From Fomitopsis serialis (taxonomy: Eukaryota > Basidiomycota > Agaricomycetes > Polyporales > Fomitopsidaceae): a stretch of 64,000 nucleotides of DNA. This document shows positions 48,020 through 59,904 of the stretch, piece after piece (the first letter of the stretch is position 1; each line of letters begins with the position of its first letter). The position numbers and the translations under genes were made by a program. Location of the stretch: assembly GCF_022376445.1 (NCBI RefSeq), contig NW_025955010.1, forward strand, positions 1-64,000, in the 5' to 3' direction. Below the pieces are notes generated by a model. The model made no database searches and was not told where the DNA came from. It saw only the letters and a program-made list of their open reading frames with translations.

Positions 48020-50174
48020 CTAGACAGCAGAGAACACCGCGTTCAAATACTTCTTCAAGCCGTCGACGCCAAACACAATTGCGCCGACCACAGTATCAGG
48101 CCGGATGATGACCGTCGCGGGGCACGCAGGAGACGCCCCGTACGTAGAGTACGCATGGCCTTCCTTGTCCACGACGGTGAAATCCGCGTCGATGACCGGA
48201 GTAGCGTTCTTAGTGCCCCTGGGATATACCACGACGATCTTCAGGCTGCTAGCGGGTATCGCTTCAATGCCTCAAGGGTGGGCTGCGCAGCACTGGCGTC
48301 GGAGGCGAAGAGAAGCACAGTGTGGTGCACCGGACGGAAGATGTGGAAGAGCGACAGCGTGTGCTGCTGGTCTCCCAAGACGGGGACAAGGCCCGGGGCA
48401 TCCGGGGCACGATCGCCCGCGCGCAGGTCACCGCTCGTCTCACCGCCGTAGACATCGGTAGGCTCCTTGGGCTTCTCGGTGCGCTCATCGACGACGATGG
48501 AGCTCCAGCGGTAGTTAATGCCGAGCATCTTCAGCAGGCCCTCGCGCGTCCACGCAGCGTTGTCGGTGCCGCCGGACTTGGAGGTTTGGAGCGCGTTCAG
48601 GAGCGTAGTGCTCGCTTGCAGCATGGCGGCGATCACCGGGAGGCGCTCCTCGGTGTAGGTGTCAAGTAGATCGGGTGAGGCCAGGTCCTTCTCGACGAGC
48701 GCAAGCTTCCAGGCGAGGTTGAACTTTCGTATGATAGTGAATGTAAGGTTCGATGTAACCAATTTGGTTGGTCACTTACCGAGTCTTGCACACTAGAGTT
48801 TAATCCCTGGCCCCCGTCGGGCTGTGGACATGGGCTGCGTCTTCAGATAACGTAAGCCAAATTGAATATAAGGACATTCATGACAAGGGACCCACCTCCG
48901 GCGACGAAGCCTCGACCTTCGCGAAACTTGTTCACCATACGGATGTTTGGGCTGTCGCAAGCAACGTCAGCGATACGCATACTCCCTATTACGCAATTAC
49001 TTACCGCCATTCCGAGATCCACCTGAGCTCTCCGAATTGCAAGTCGTGCCGGTCTGTGGCGGCATAGATGGCTTTTATGAACTCCTCCCTGTCAGATTCG
49101 AGCTTCTTGTGATCGATCTGGCCGCCGAGCGCAACATAGAAGCAGTGGGGGGTTTCGGTCGGACGCACATGCAGCTGCGAATCATGTTAGTCTTCATGGA
49201 TCATCGTGACAATCTCGGAAAACGCACTATACGGTCGTCATATGCCCCATTGGTGCCAATACTAGACGCGCAGTGTCAGTGAATGCTGTTGAACAGATGC
49301 AATTGGTACTCGCGTTACGGTCCAGACCAAGAATCTCGATCTCGCTGGCTAAGGTGTGCTGGCTGCGCGTTTCCCCCTGAAAAGTCAGGCCCAGTAGCTT
49401 TCGAGTGGCTCCTGATATGCAGCGTCGGCGTCTCTGAGAATTCGTGTAAGGGTCAAGATGCTGACCTTTTCCGCCATCCGTCCCAACGAGGAAGTGACAA
49501 GTTACGGTTTCCATCTTTTCGTTGCCACCGCTATCTTGGCGATATGGGCGACGACATGGTCCGGGTGTGCTCAAGGTCGCGCAACTCCATCCCCAGTTCG
49601 ACCGAGCAGCCATACTTCGCGAGATGCGCCCGCAGAATCGCCTCACTGTTCTCCTGGCCAATGTGCACACCGTTGGCCTTTCTCAGGGTGGCTGAACGGT
49701 GAGCGATCTGTACAATCACAATCAGAGCTAATAGGTCTAACGCACGATCGGCGTCGAGGGGGTCGGTTCGTCGTACTGCAGCATGTTAACCGTCTTCAAG
49801 GGCTCGACCCCACCCGGCAGCTTGTACACGCGACGCAGCTTCGGCGCGTCAATGCCCTTGGCGACGATGTCGTCTAGAACACCGAGGTAGTTGAAGATTT
49901 CGAGCGTCCGAGGCTAGGCGAGTCAGAATCAGTCGAAATCACCGTATGACAACTGAGGGTAACTGACTTGTATGCCGGCGCCGCGTTGGCCAGGGCGGTA
50001 GAATGCCTCCTTGTCGATGACGCGCACCTTCACACCATTCTGCACGAGGGCGAGGGCAAGTACAAGGCCGGCAGGACCTGCACCAACCTGAAGACAGTTA
50101 TCAGGAGATCCAGCAGATGTCTGGGAAAGCACGTCACATACGATGAGGACAGGGGTGTCTACGTTGTTGCTCAT
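48020..50174 (-). pseudogene. Phenol 2-monooxygenase-like FAD hydroxylase, second copy with three frameshifts
   Basis: The gene has the same exon plan as 36243-38427: ATG 50174 (MSNNVDTPVLI), GAGPAGLVLALALVQNGVKV, RGAGIQPRTLEIFNYLGVLD, VGTDGGKG, a late NLAWKLALVEKDLASPDLLD and the C-terminal DGLKKYLNAVFSAV. Unlike that copy, two one-base shifts lie close together near 49520-49570 (between RDLEHTR and GNEKMETVTCHFLVG) and a third near 48253, where RYPLAA meets a stop although KIVVVYPRG follows in another frame. The protein would be truncated before the active-site domains are complete. Sequence divergence from the intact copy is substantial, so this is an older duplicate that later decayed. 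Confidence 0.8.
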
Positions 50175-50260
50175 TGCTTTGGAATGAGATGCACCTTTGA
50201 CTGGTCGGTGTCGCTGTTCAGGTTTAGTGCTTGTGACGTTCGTCAACGCACTGAACATCG

Positions 50261-50273
50261 CCTTTATATATGT
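50261..50273 (-). promoter_or_regulatory. TATA box of the second FAD monooxygenase copy
   Basis: On the minus strand acatatataaagg is a near-perfect TATA box, about 90 bp upstream of ATG 50174. The intact copy has a weaker TATA-like element at the equivalent distance. Confidence 0.5.
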
Positions 50274-50279
50274 CCCAAG

Positions 50280-51124
50280 TCCTGCCGCGCCGCAGCTGTT
50301 CCGATCTGGGCAGCATAAACACCGAAACGCCGAAACGGAGTCATCCTAACTCCAAACGACCGGTGCCTCTTCCTGCAAGTCTGGAGTCGCAAGGCCGCAT
50401 ACGGTATGTCTTACTGCAAACAGCAAAGTCACTGGCCCGAGCCAGGCTCGCCGCATGCAACGGCACGACGTGATATGGCAATGACTGCCGTTTTGAGCGT
50501 CCTGCTGATTACCTGAGCGCAACCTGACCGCTGAACACAGCGGACAAACCGGCTTGCGTGGAATCCTAAGGTTACCGAGCCAACGGGCACGTCCGAGTTC
50601 TTCACACAGCGCTCCTCCTCACCCGTCTCCTGTGTATGTCTCCTCCACACCAGTCCACTCCGAAGCGGCTCTGCGAGCGCTCTGATCGTCTTCACGGCTT
50701 GACGTATAGCTCAATGACTTGATGCACGTCGCACGACTCACCAATATGTACGAGCGTAGCCTGCTTCCTGAGATCCGCAAGTGATGTTGGCCCAGTACGT
50801 CCAAGTCGTTGCTATGATGGAGGTGGTTCCCAACGACGGGCGGGAGGTGATTGGAAGGACGTGTACCAACTCGGGGCGAGATCTGAATCATGACACGTCG
50901 TCCTCTTCAAAGGTGGGTTGGTTTGGCGTGTACATCGGACGTGTCTGAAAGACCATGACTGCATCCACCCGCTAAGACCTGAAGATAGGATCATTTAGTT
51001 CTGATATCAGTCTGAGCGGAGTCACAGCCACGCCGTTGGGCACTCACATGAAAACGTCTATCTACAAGCAACTTACTTTAGCATATTAGCGATCATGCTC
51101 GACAGTGCTCAAGCACCACGACCT
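50280..51124. other. Intergenic region
   Basis: About 850 bp between the monooxygenase pseudogene start and the end of the family III F-box gene. I see short frames only, none with a family signature. Confidence 0.45.
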
Positions 51125-52636
51125 CTAGAACGTATAGCCCGTCCCTCCTGTCCAGTCATCCCAGCGGACACTTTCAAGATTCTCATCGAACCACTGCTTG
51201 TCCTCCGGCGCAAGTTCGCAGCAATCCTCTACGTCGAGTTCCGTGATCGAAGCTACCATGAATGCCGGGTGCCCGTCCTCCACGAATCCCGACGCCGCGT
51301 GCACGCTGCGTCGCCACTGAAGGAACACCCGCAAGTCCGAGCTGCTAAAATGCGTGCATCCTTCGATGCTGAGACTCCTCAGGTGCGGGCACAGCCAGAC
51401 GTTCGCGTGTGGCGGCGGCATCGCGAGCATGAGCAGAATGTCGGAGCGCAGCCCGTCGCAATTCGTGAACGACGCCACGCTGCACGAATAGTGGCCCCGC
51501 ACCGCCACGAGGAAGCTGAGCAGCGCCGTCGGGCTCGCGATCCCGTCCATGGTGAGGTTGTACGACTCGCCGAGCGGCGCCGGGGTCTCCATCGTGCATC
51601 GCGTGTACGACACCGAGTCGACGTAGGGGTAGTCGAGCAGCCGGTTGTACTCCGCGATGATGTCGCCGGGCATGTCCACGAAGTCCACGTCTGCGTCCCA
51701 GTCGTTGACGGTCGGGACGATGGGCGGCCCCGTGTAGGAGCAGTCGAGCCGGAGGTTTGCGAGCTCGACTCGGTGCAGCTTCTTGCAGCTTGTGAGACAT
51801 GCGAGGAGGTCGATCATCGGGAACGGCGGATGGTGCGAGTCGTCGTACCCTACAATGCTGGCATAGCAGAGCTCGGGCGGCATCTCGTATTGCGGGAATG
51901 GCTTCACGTACGACTCGCGAAATTGCAGACCACCCATGCTGAGCTCGTCCAGCACGGGTGTGTGGAACTCGCCGATCACCGGCGAGGCTGCTTCCGTGCT
52001 CGCGACCGAGTCGTCGATGGCGTAATGTAGCTCGAGCTTGACGAGTTTGATCGCGCTGCCAACGATATCGATGCGAGGGAGCGGGAGTGAGCTGGATTGG
52101 AGAAGCTCGACGTAGAGATTCTTCCAACGGTTCATGTGAGGAGCAAGCGTCTCCATGACAGCTTTCACCTGCGTCTTTTCCGTAGGGTCCCGCTCGTCAG
52201 GTGAATTAGTCTTACTTAGAATGTAGATGTCGAGGAGCCCATCCTGAGACCAAGCAAGGTAGTCGCGTATGGTTGAGAGTGGTGTGGGCTCCTTGCCTAC
52301 CCAGATGACCAAGCGTGTCCAGAAGAAGGACACGGTCGACATGACCTCTCGCCAGTAGCGACAGACGGAGGCGACCGACTCTGGAAACGGGTGCTTTCGC
52401 ATAGAGCTGTCGTAGGACGGCCAAGGTTCCAGGTATCTGTCATTCCAGCCCACCCGACCGAGAGGATACGACCAGAACCTCCGTCTCCGGACACCGAGGA
52501 GAAGCTCACGAAAGATCACCAAGAGGACATCCGGAGGTAGATCGTTGATAGTCTTATGCCGCTTGCGGTCTGAGTCCGTATTGACACCCTCAAGGGTGTC
52601 TTCAGCCGCAGGACCAGGTTCACGGTCCGTTGTCAT
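51125..52636 (-). CDS. F-box protein, family III (intact)
   Basis: A single long exon gives 503 aa from ATG 52636 (MTTDREPGPAAEDTLEG); an in-frame ATG at 52687 adds 17 residues, but the partial copy at 47638 supports the shorter start. The F-box is INDLPPDVLLVIFRELLLGV followed by ASVCRYWREVMS and FFWTRLVIWVG, a common agaricomycete F-box layout. The rest has leucine-rich stretches (VKLELHYAID, LHRVELANLRLD, LRSLSIEGCTHFSSSDLRVF, ITELDVEDCCELAPED). It presumably serves as a substrate receptor in an SCF ligase. A 311-codon frame on the other strand (51095-52030) is a compositional shadow. Confidence 0.85.
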   Translation of the reverse strand: MTTDREPGPAAEDTLEGVNTDSDRKRHKTINDLPPDVLLVIFRELLLGVRRRRFWSYPLGRVGWNDRYLEPWPSYDSSMRKHPFPESVASVCRYWREVMSTVSFFWTRLVIWVGKEPTPLSTIRDYLAWSQDGLLDIYILSKTNSPDERDPTEKTQVKAVMETLAPHMNRWKNLYVELLQSSSLPLPRIDIVGSAIKLVKLELHYAIDDSVASTEAASPVIGEFHTPVLDELSMGGLQFRESYVKPFPQYEMPPELCYASIVGYDDSHHPPFPMIDLLACLTSCKKLHRVELANLRLDCSYTGPPIVPTVNDWDADVDFVDMPGDIIAEYNRLLDYPYVDSVSYTRCTMETPAPLGESYNLTMDGIASPTALLSFLVAVRGHYSCSVASFTNCDGLRSDILLMLAMPPPHANVWLCPHLRSLSIEGCTHFSSSDLRVFLQWRRSVHAASGFVEDGHPAFMVASITELDVEDCCELAPEDKQWFDENLESVRWDDWTGGTGYTF

Positions 52637-52687
52637 GTGCGCTACGCGAGTTTGTGAGCAGCCCCTCGTTGCGCAATGGCAACTCAT

Positions 52688-53288
52688 ATTACTTACATGG
52701 TGAGCCAGAATCTCGTCAAAATGTTAGGCAACGTCGAGGACTCCGAGGAGGTACGAGACCACGAGGAGGCAGCTCGTAGCGGCTGCCAGTGAGTTGGCAA
52801 CTGCGACGGTTAAGGTTCCGCGCCACAGACGCGCCGTGCACGTGATCTACCGAAGTCCTCAAGTGACACTCACACTGAGCCTCAGGCTCAAGGTGGAGCG
52901 AGAACTAAAGAGAACTTGCGTCGAACTGGCACGCGTAGAATCCGGGAATAAAGGAACGTAATTTTAAGTAGTACTGTAATGAAACACAAGAGTTTGAAGC
53001 TGGAATGGCTACTCAGGCTGGGAGCCGAGTTCGAAGGCTGCCAGTGATTCTGACAGAAAGCTTCACCACTGGCATTGTGCGCGATCTGCGTCATTGTTTC
53101 TACTGCACACCTACGGTGCAGCACGCCATTTCTTGATGCCTGCCTCTTTGCGATGGGCCGGTGGGTGCGCAAGTGGCATGTTGCCGTAATTGCCCCCTGC
53201 GACAGTCTGATTGACGCGTGAACGCATTGTTATCACCAATATCTATGCAGCAGAGCTTGACTTGAGGACAATACGACCCGTCTTTTTG
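52688..53288. other. Intergenic region, F-box promoter and WD40 3' end
   Basis: About 600 bp with no coding signal that I can support. This is the right boundary of the accessory region. Confidence 0.45.
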
Positions 53289-56200
53289 TCAGGTACTGAA
53301 CGTCAATGTACTTTCGCGAATCTTTAGTTTGACGCTACGGTCGCCAGCCCACTCAAAGCGGACATTCTCCAGGGTCGCGGCCAATGACATGCGCGCTGGA
53401 CTCCCCGTCAATTTGCATCTTCGTTGCTACGATATACGAATCTCACCTTCGCCCCCCACATTGAAGCTCAGAGTCTTGAAGGGTTCGGAGCCAGCATGCC
53501 CCTGGCGCGGTGGCGCCCCGGGTGTGAAGAAGCTCGTGAAGCTTGCGCCCACTTTCCAAACCAATACGGATGATTCTTCCAAGGAGACGGTCACCAACCG
53601 TCTACCGTCAGGAGAGAAACTACACGCTGTTGTGCGCTTCTTATGGCCCTCCAAGACATAGAGTCGTGTAGCGGTCTTCAGGTCGTACATCACGACTGCG
53701 CCCTCGGACGTCCCGACCGCGAGCCTCTGAGTGGCCATGTGGAAGTCAACCGTTGGGAAGCTGAATATATGTGAGTGAAAAGTACAAGGAGCACAAGAAG
53801 CAATTCGACTTACGTTCGAACAAATTGTCCGAGAATCTCTGTTGCGAAGTCTAGGATGGCATCTCGATTTGCAGTAGAGTTGGGATCTAGGGACTTCACC
53901 ACAGCTTCAACTAGACGAGGTAGGTTGCTATACAGTACAAGTGGTTTCTGTGTGGAAATGAGCTCTGATCCCTGCCTCGCAAGAGTGATCAGCGATACTC
54001 ACCTTGCGTATGATGAAGATGACGAGCTGCATCACCGATTTCCGATGCTGGACACTGCGTGGGTGCAGAATGTCGATGGTTAACGTAGTTATGAACAACG
54101 GGGTGTTGCTCGACGCGATATTGAGCACAGCTGAGCGTGCTTGCGACCCGACATTGTGCGGCGAGATGGCTTCCTTCTTCGCACTCGTTGCAAGGAGGAA
54201 GAGCGCGCGGAGCATCTCAACCGCATCCGTGTGCTGCTGCCAGACTTGGAAGCCGCGTGAGCAGAGGTCGATAGCCAGTGCACGGTAGGGTGAAGCTTCT
54301 TCGTGCAGGTAAATGTCGATCGACTTGGCGATGTCCGTGAGGGCACTGTAGGGGGTTGGTCCTCGCTTGCCCGGTCGATAGACGGGCTACTGACCTCGTG
54401 AAGAGAAGTGCATACTTCTCGATCGCTATCGAGCCACATATATGCAAAGCCATTGCACACCGCAGGTTGTCTCTATTTGCCTCATCCTGTACACAAGGGA
54501 CTAGCGAAGTGCCATGTCAATCGAGTCGATGGCGCCGACGTAGAATGTGACCCACGATACGGTTGCCAGTACTCGATTGTCTCCGCAGTCTCCAAGTCTG
54601 ACATTCTAGCAATTCCGGCATCCATCAGGAGTCTGGAGGCGCTCTTGACCTCATTCACTGCATTCCGATTGAACAAGGAGAGTGCAGTTATGATATACGA
54701 CTTACCGGTAGATTGCAACCAATGCTTCGCTAGGACACGCAGACTAGGTGACTTGTACGAGGCTCCGAGTACTTCTGGTAACGAAGCTGCGTAGAAGGTC
54801 ATCACTGTGGTCGTATCTGGCACAAGCTCTGTGCATATTCATTGTGACACATTATTGGTAGATAGACATGAGCTAGCGTACCTTCGTGACGCAGTAGCGT
54901 CTGCAGCATGGCAATGAGTGCTAGAGCGAGCAATCCGGACACCTCGGTGGACACAGTCCAGACAGAGCATTTCTCTGAGTACAAACACAGCGCATTATCC
55001 CTGGACTACCGCCATCAGTCATACCTCCCGTGTGATGAAGATATCACTCACGCATAGAGGCCCACAGAGGCGCCCGATCGGTCGACGCGCAGTTTGTCTC
55101 GACATATGCTATCTATCTCCTTGTTGAGCCCAAAAGTCAGCAGCGCAGACAAGACGGCTCGTATCGGGTCTAAGCCTGCGTACGAAGCCTTGTCGGTGGA
55201 TGCTGCTTCGGCTAGTGACGGGGAACTCTGCCGAATCGCAGCTTCTACGTCGAGCAGTATGGTGCATCCTGCGGAGGGATATGAAGCTTCAATAGGCATC
55301 CTGTAGGGCTGCATGACCAAGACGAACCCGAGTCGACCCCTACGGAGGCATGTAATGGAGAGACTATACTCCTGAAAGACGGTGTTGCATCGCCGACCGA
55401 CCTTGTTGACACGTTCATTCAGTGAGTCATGCTGCGAAAGCGTACAAGAGGAACGTACCAGCTCGTCCACCCTCCTTGTTTGAGCATCTCATCTGTCCTG
55501 TCGGCGTTCATGGACCTCCAGAACTCCTGCGTCTTCGAGTCCCACAGCCTGGCGCGACCATCTCGGTATAGGAGCATCAAGTTGTTACCACCGACATGGA
55601 CCTGCTTCAGAGGCGCAGAGGATGTGGGAACCAAGAATATACTGCACGTCGGTCATGAGCACACAGCAGAAGACGTGCGCCGCCTCTGGACATGTAAACC
55701 ACGTACAACTGGTAGCCATCGATGGCGATGACCGCAATCGTCCCATCCTGCGAAATACACAAGGTACAGCCGCGCAGTCTTCCGATGGAGTCGCCCTTGA
55801 GATGCACGACCTGAGCGAGAGGCTCGGTGAACATCGTCCACCGGGCGCGCAACGACAAAGACCTGTGACGAGCACTGGTCAGCATAGGGTGTCCCAACCT
55901 GGCGTTCATACCTACTGCAGATCCCATATGGCCATTGAACCATCATCAGCACCTCCTATCACCAGTCTCTCTTTCGTCCGCTCGTTGTCGACGAGGTGCA
56001 GGCTGACGATCTCGCCTTGCAGTGGCACGTTTGATACTTGCGTATACCGATCGGTTCCTTTGCGTGACAGGCCAAGGAACGAAGACCGACGTAGTCGTCC
56101 GTCACCTGTCAGCACACAACCAAACATGATCAGCAACTAGACATGCACACAGAAGCAGAAGATGTCGCGACTCACTGCATCCCAGGATGCTGACGCTGAG

Positions 56201-58477
56201 CTCGACGGGTAGCGTGCAAGTTATCCGCACCGCAGACGACAGAGCAACTGAGTCACACCGTGCCTTCCATACCTGGCGAGAACTCGCGTTCCCTGCAGCT
56301 ATGTCGCTCTCGGGGAATGCACGTTCGAGCCTACGCTTTCCTTTCCTCACGTCAGTGGCGAACACGTCGCCCGTCGAGGTGATAGCGGAAAAGTCATTGA
56401 GCGCCAGGGGCACGCTGCGCACCAGTTCGAGTCTTGCATGCACGAAGCAGTAGTGAGCAATGATCCCGTCGCATTGAGAGGGTACATACCTGAAGACCAG
56501 CTTGACTTGGCTTTTTCCTTTACCTGCGTCTGCAATGATGTCGTTATTGGCATCCACTGTGACAATGCTGTGATATTCGACTCGATCCTATTCAGCAGTT
56601 AGTCGACGCCGTATCAGTGAGGAAGCACATATACCGAGAACAAAATGGTGGGCGTTTCGGCAGTCGTCCAATCGATGTCCCTGATGCCCTCGATGTTCTG
56701 CGCAAAGAGTGGCTCATACACTTCTCCATGCCAACCGAATGCCTGTAATGCAGTGAGTAGTATACTACATTCAATGCGGACAGTGCATACCACTAGCTCA
56801 GAATCTGACCAGCACCCCACGCGGACTTTGTCTCCGTCAGAGAAGGACCGCATACCGGAGAGCATGCCGTTCAACGATACAGGACCGAGTTCAACAGCGT
56901 CACCCAACCGTACGAGTGTCTCGTCCTCCTTGTCGGTGTCCTCTACACGCTCCCTTGACAGGACCTTCAGCACATCCTTGAGCGTTTTCGGCAGCGGTAG
57001 CACAGTTCTCGAGCCAGTGTCCTTCTTTTCGGTCTCGGACGCCGCGACGGTCTCCGCAATTACGAGGGATCGTAAAGTGAGACAACGCGTGGAAGAAACG
57101 TTGAACACGGTGAGGGAACCTGTTCGACTGCGTCAAAGGCCATTCACGATTTCGGTGCATGAGCCTCACCATCAGGTCTCTGGTGTAGCCCTACGCCCTC
57201 GGCTGTCCCGTCGATACACCAATCGCCCAATTTCACGAGGTTCATCTCCCGGCCGTCGTTGTGTGGGCCCGGATGTATCGCATATGCAACAAGCCGCGTA
57301 TGTTCTTCGTGCTCATCGTCTAGGCCGTCCGCAAGTTGGTTGATCCCGCTCGACTCGTCGCTGGAGGCACAGGCAAGAATTATATTGGACTGTAGGTACG
57401 CAACATGTTCAGACTACATCCAGGAATCCTTCTCAGCGAACTTTCGCACCTCGCCGAGTATACCAAGACGAAGGCTCTTCCAGAGCCACAGAGCGGGCGC
57501 GGGCCTATGTAGCTGAAAATCGGTGCCAATGGGGGTCGGATGCTCGCTGTCGACAGCTGCAGTGACGATGCAGGACCCATCAGATGTTGCATGAATGGAG
57601 ATGTTCCTACCCACGCTCTGGGTGAGCTGGGAGACACTCGGTCCGCGAGTCGTGCTTACCCTGCTTCTTGCAGACACACGAGGTATCGTCCCGAGTCGTA
57701 AGGTTTTATCGCCCTGACTGCATGCAAGTATCCGTACTTCGGTGGGAATACGTGGCACGTGAGGGAGAGAGTACTTGACGCCGTAGGCGTGTCAAGAGGG
57801 GTAATGATAGGAGAGGGTGGAGGAGGGCCTGAGGTGGACTTGATTGAGGAAGTCGGGGAGAGTGCTCGCAGCCTCGGACTTCGTGCTTCGCCGCTTTTCT
57901 CCAAGCTGGTCCCTCTCTCTGAGTTCGGAGAGAGCAGCTCGCCTGGTGTCTTCTCCCTGACGCCCTTCCCCTTCAGCATGCCCTTCATCCTCTCCGTCTC
58001 CTCGTCGAAGTCGACATAGTTCTTCGGAGCCTCCGCTTGTTCTGTAGTCACGGACGACACTGCGCGGGTCCTGCTGACCTGGAATGGTGACAGAGCTGAC
58101 CTTGCAGATGACGGAGATCCAGAGCGAGAGTTTGAGACACCGAGCCCTCCATAGCGAAGCGGACTCGTAGGTCTTGAGCTATTGGAGAGGCGAGGAGGAC
58201 GGCTGGCTGAAGACTCGATAGAACTTCGCCTTCGAGATACCTGCGGCGGTGGCACCGATTCATGGAAGAGATAGAATGTCCCGTCTTCACAGCCAAGTGC
58301 AAGGCTGAGTGAGCTAGTCGAGCCTTCGGAGTAAGCCGCAGAACGCCCCCAAGACTCCAGACACGATGGTACTGCAAGCGAGCAACTCCAGTCCACTGGG
58401 TCAGGCTCTCCATCTCCGGGTTTCACATCAAGCAGAGGAGAAAAGGCGAAGGGGGCCTTTAGAGAGTTCGCGTTCAT
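53289..58477 (-). CDS. Large WD40-repeat protein, WDR7 / rabconnectin-3 beta-like
   Basis: A multi-exon gene of about 5.2 kb. The N-terminus (ATG 58477, MNANSLKAPFAFSPLLDVKP) holds WD-like strands (LALGCEDGTFYLFHES) broken by a 150-residue Ser/Pro-rich insertion. Further WD units include LVIGGADDGSMAIWDLQ near 55.95 kb. A helical middle follows (LPEVLGASYKSPSLRVLAKH). The C-terminal WD pair has RLAVGTSEGAVVMYDLKTAT, YVLEGHKKRTTACSFSPDGR and ESSVLVWKVG, then GDRSVKLKIRESTLTFST to the stop at 53289. The order WD-helical-WD with this C-terminus fits WDR7, which with DMXL proteins regulates V-ATPase assembly. Individual exon borders were not all resolved, and other large WD40 families cannot be fully excluded. 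Confidence 0.72.
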
Positions 58478-59904
58478 AGCTCTGACTGGCCTGGGGTTGC
58501 TTTAAACTTGGACGTGTAAGAATGTTGTTTGCGTGTATAGCAATAGATAGTCACATAATCTGCTCATCCGCAAGTGCATTTGAACCCGATGCTCTTGCCA
58601 CACGGAACAGCTGTATGCCCTTTGCTCAAATGGAAAGATAGGTCGGCTGAATGGCAGTGTATGTCCAAGCGGACTCGGAGGTGCTGGCTACCAACGACCC
58701 GAGCCTCTGGCTGTGGGCGGACCCGTCACACGGATCTCGTGATCGTGACGGCGCCGCTCACCGTATTCTCGGGCGCTACAATGCTCGTAGAGAACCAAGA
58801 GGTCAGTACGTACGTGCTGTGAACAGGATATACTTCGCGAATGCCGTTTCCAACGTCCCTCATACGCCGTTGCGGCTATGTGCTGAAGGTGGAGCACTAC
58901 TGACTCGGTGATTTATCACCGTCGCTCATGACAGTGGCAACTCCTACTTCGAGCCTTCTCGGCTTTCGCGCTCCTGCCCAATGGAACACAGATTTGAGGG
59001 TTCCATGAAGTGCTTCTCGACGACGGTTCGGAGCTGATCTTGTGGTAAGTCGACAAATTGTCTCAGTCGATGATTTACTCATGCTGTTCCCCGCCGACCG
59101 TGTGTTCGCGCGTACACCGTGCCAGAATCCGATAGGGCTTTAAAGCGGCCTTGAATACCCTTCAATGCTTGCAGAGCACCTTCGCTTTGAGGCATGATTG
59201 CATGTCACTTGTCAATGTCTCAGACAGTTTAGGTTGGACCCACTGTCGTGCGTGTCCGAGTGTCGGGTTGACTGCATCGTCCAACAGGCCGCTTCATGCG
59301 AGATCGCGCTCTTCGAAGCTTCCAAGCCATAGAGCGCAGTGCGTTCTGTGACACATATTTATGCTTCTACGGATTTTCCGGCGCCGTTCTCCAGCTTTAT
59401 TCAGCGACCGCGCGCCGTCCGCTACAAGGGCACAGCGAACGCTACGCCCTATAGACAGGTTTGAGCCAATTCGCTGGTGTGCGAGCAAATTAATATCGAT
59501 GCAAAACGATTCGTTCATCCTTGCGTTCATCTGTCGCACCAGGGGCAGGGTCCCGAGCTATGCACTGAAACAATGCCATCACCTCAAATCAGCAGGTGTG
59601 GCTTCAATCTCTGACGACTCTTCCAATCCTACTGATGTCTGTAATTCCCGCTGTGGATTCATTCCAGACGCTGATTAAGGCCAAGCCTTTCACATTGCTA
59701 AGGGTTTGCTGCGTCTTCCACGACGCGGCGGGCGTCGGTATATGTCTTCCTCGCACCAACTGGCGTCGCTTCGTTCCTCCGCTTTAATCCCGCACGTAAG
59801 CCAGACCATGGAAATACAGCATTTGTAGTGCCCGGGTGGGTCGCATTGCGCCCTCCCCGCCCTCTGATCAAAGTAGGAGCGCGACGTCAGCCCGACCTTC
59901 AAAC
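58478..59904. other. 1.4-kb region with no clear gene
   Basis: Overlapping short plus-strand frames at 58574-58911 (containing DLVIVTAPLTVFSGATMLVE and VLATNDPSLWLWADPS) might be pieces of one decayed protein, but no intron joins them convincingly. The right end is the promoter of the 59905 gene. Confidence 0.35.

Noticed and set aside
51095..52030. 311-codon open frame on the plus strand
   Set aside because: It is antisense to the intact family III F-box gene. GC-rich third positions keep the opposite frame open; its translation is Arg/Val-rich without any domain.
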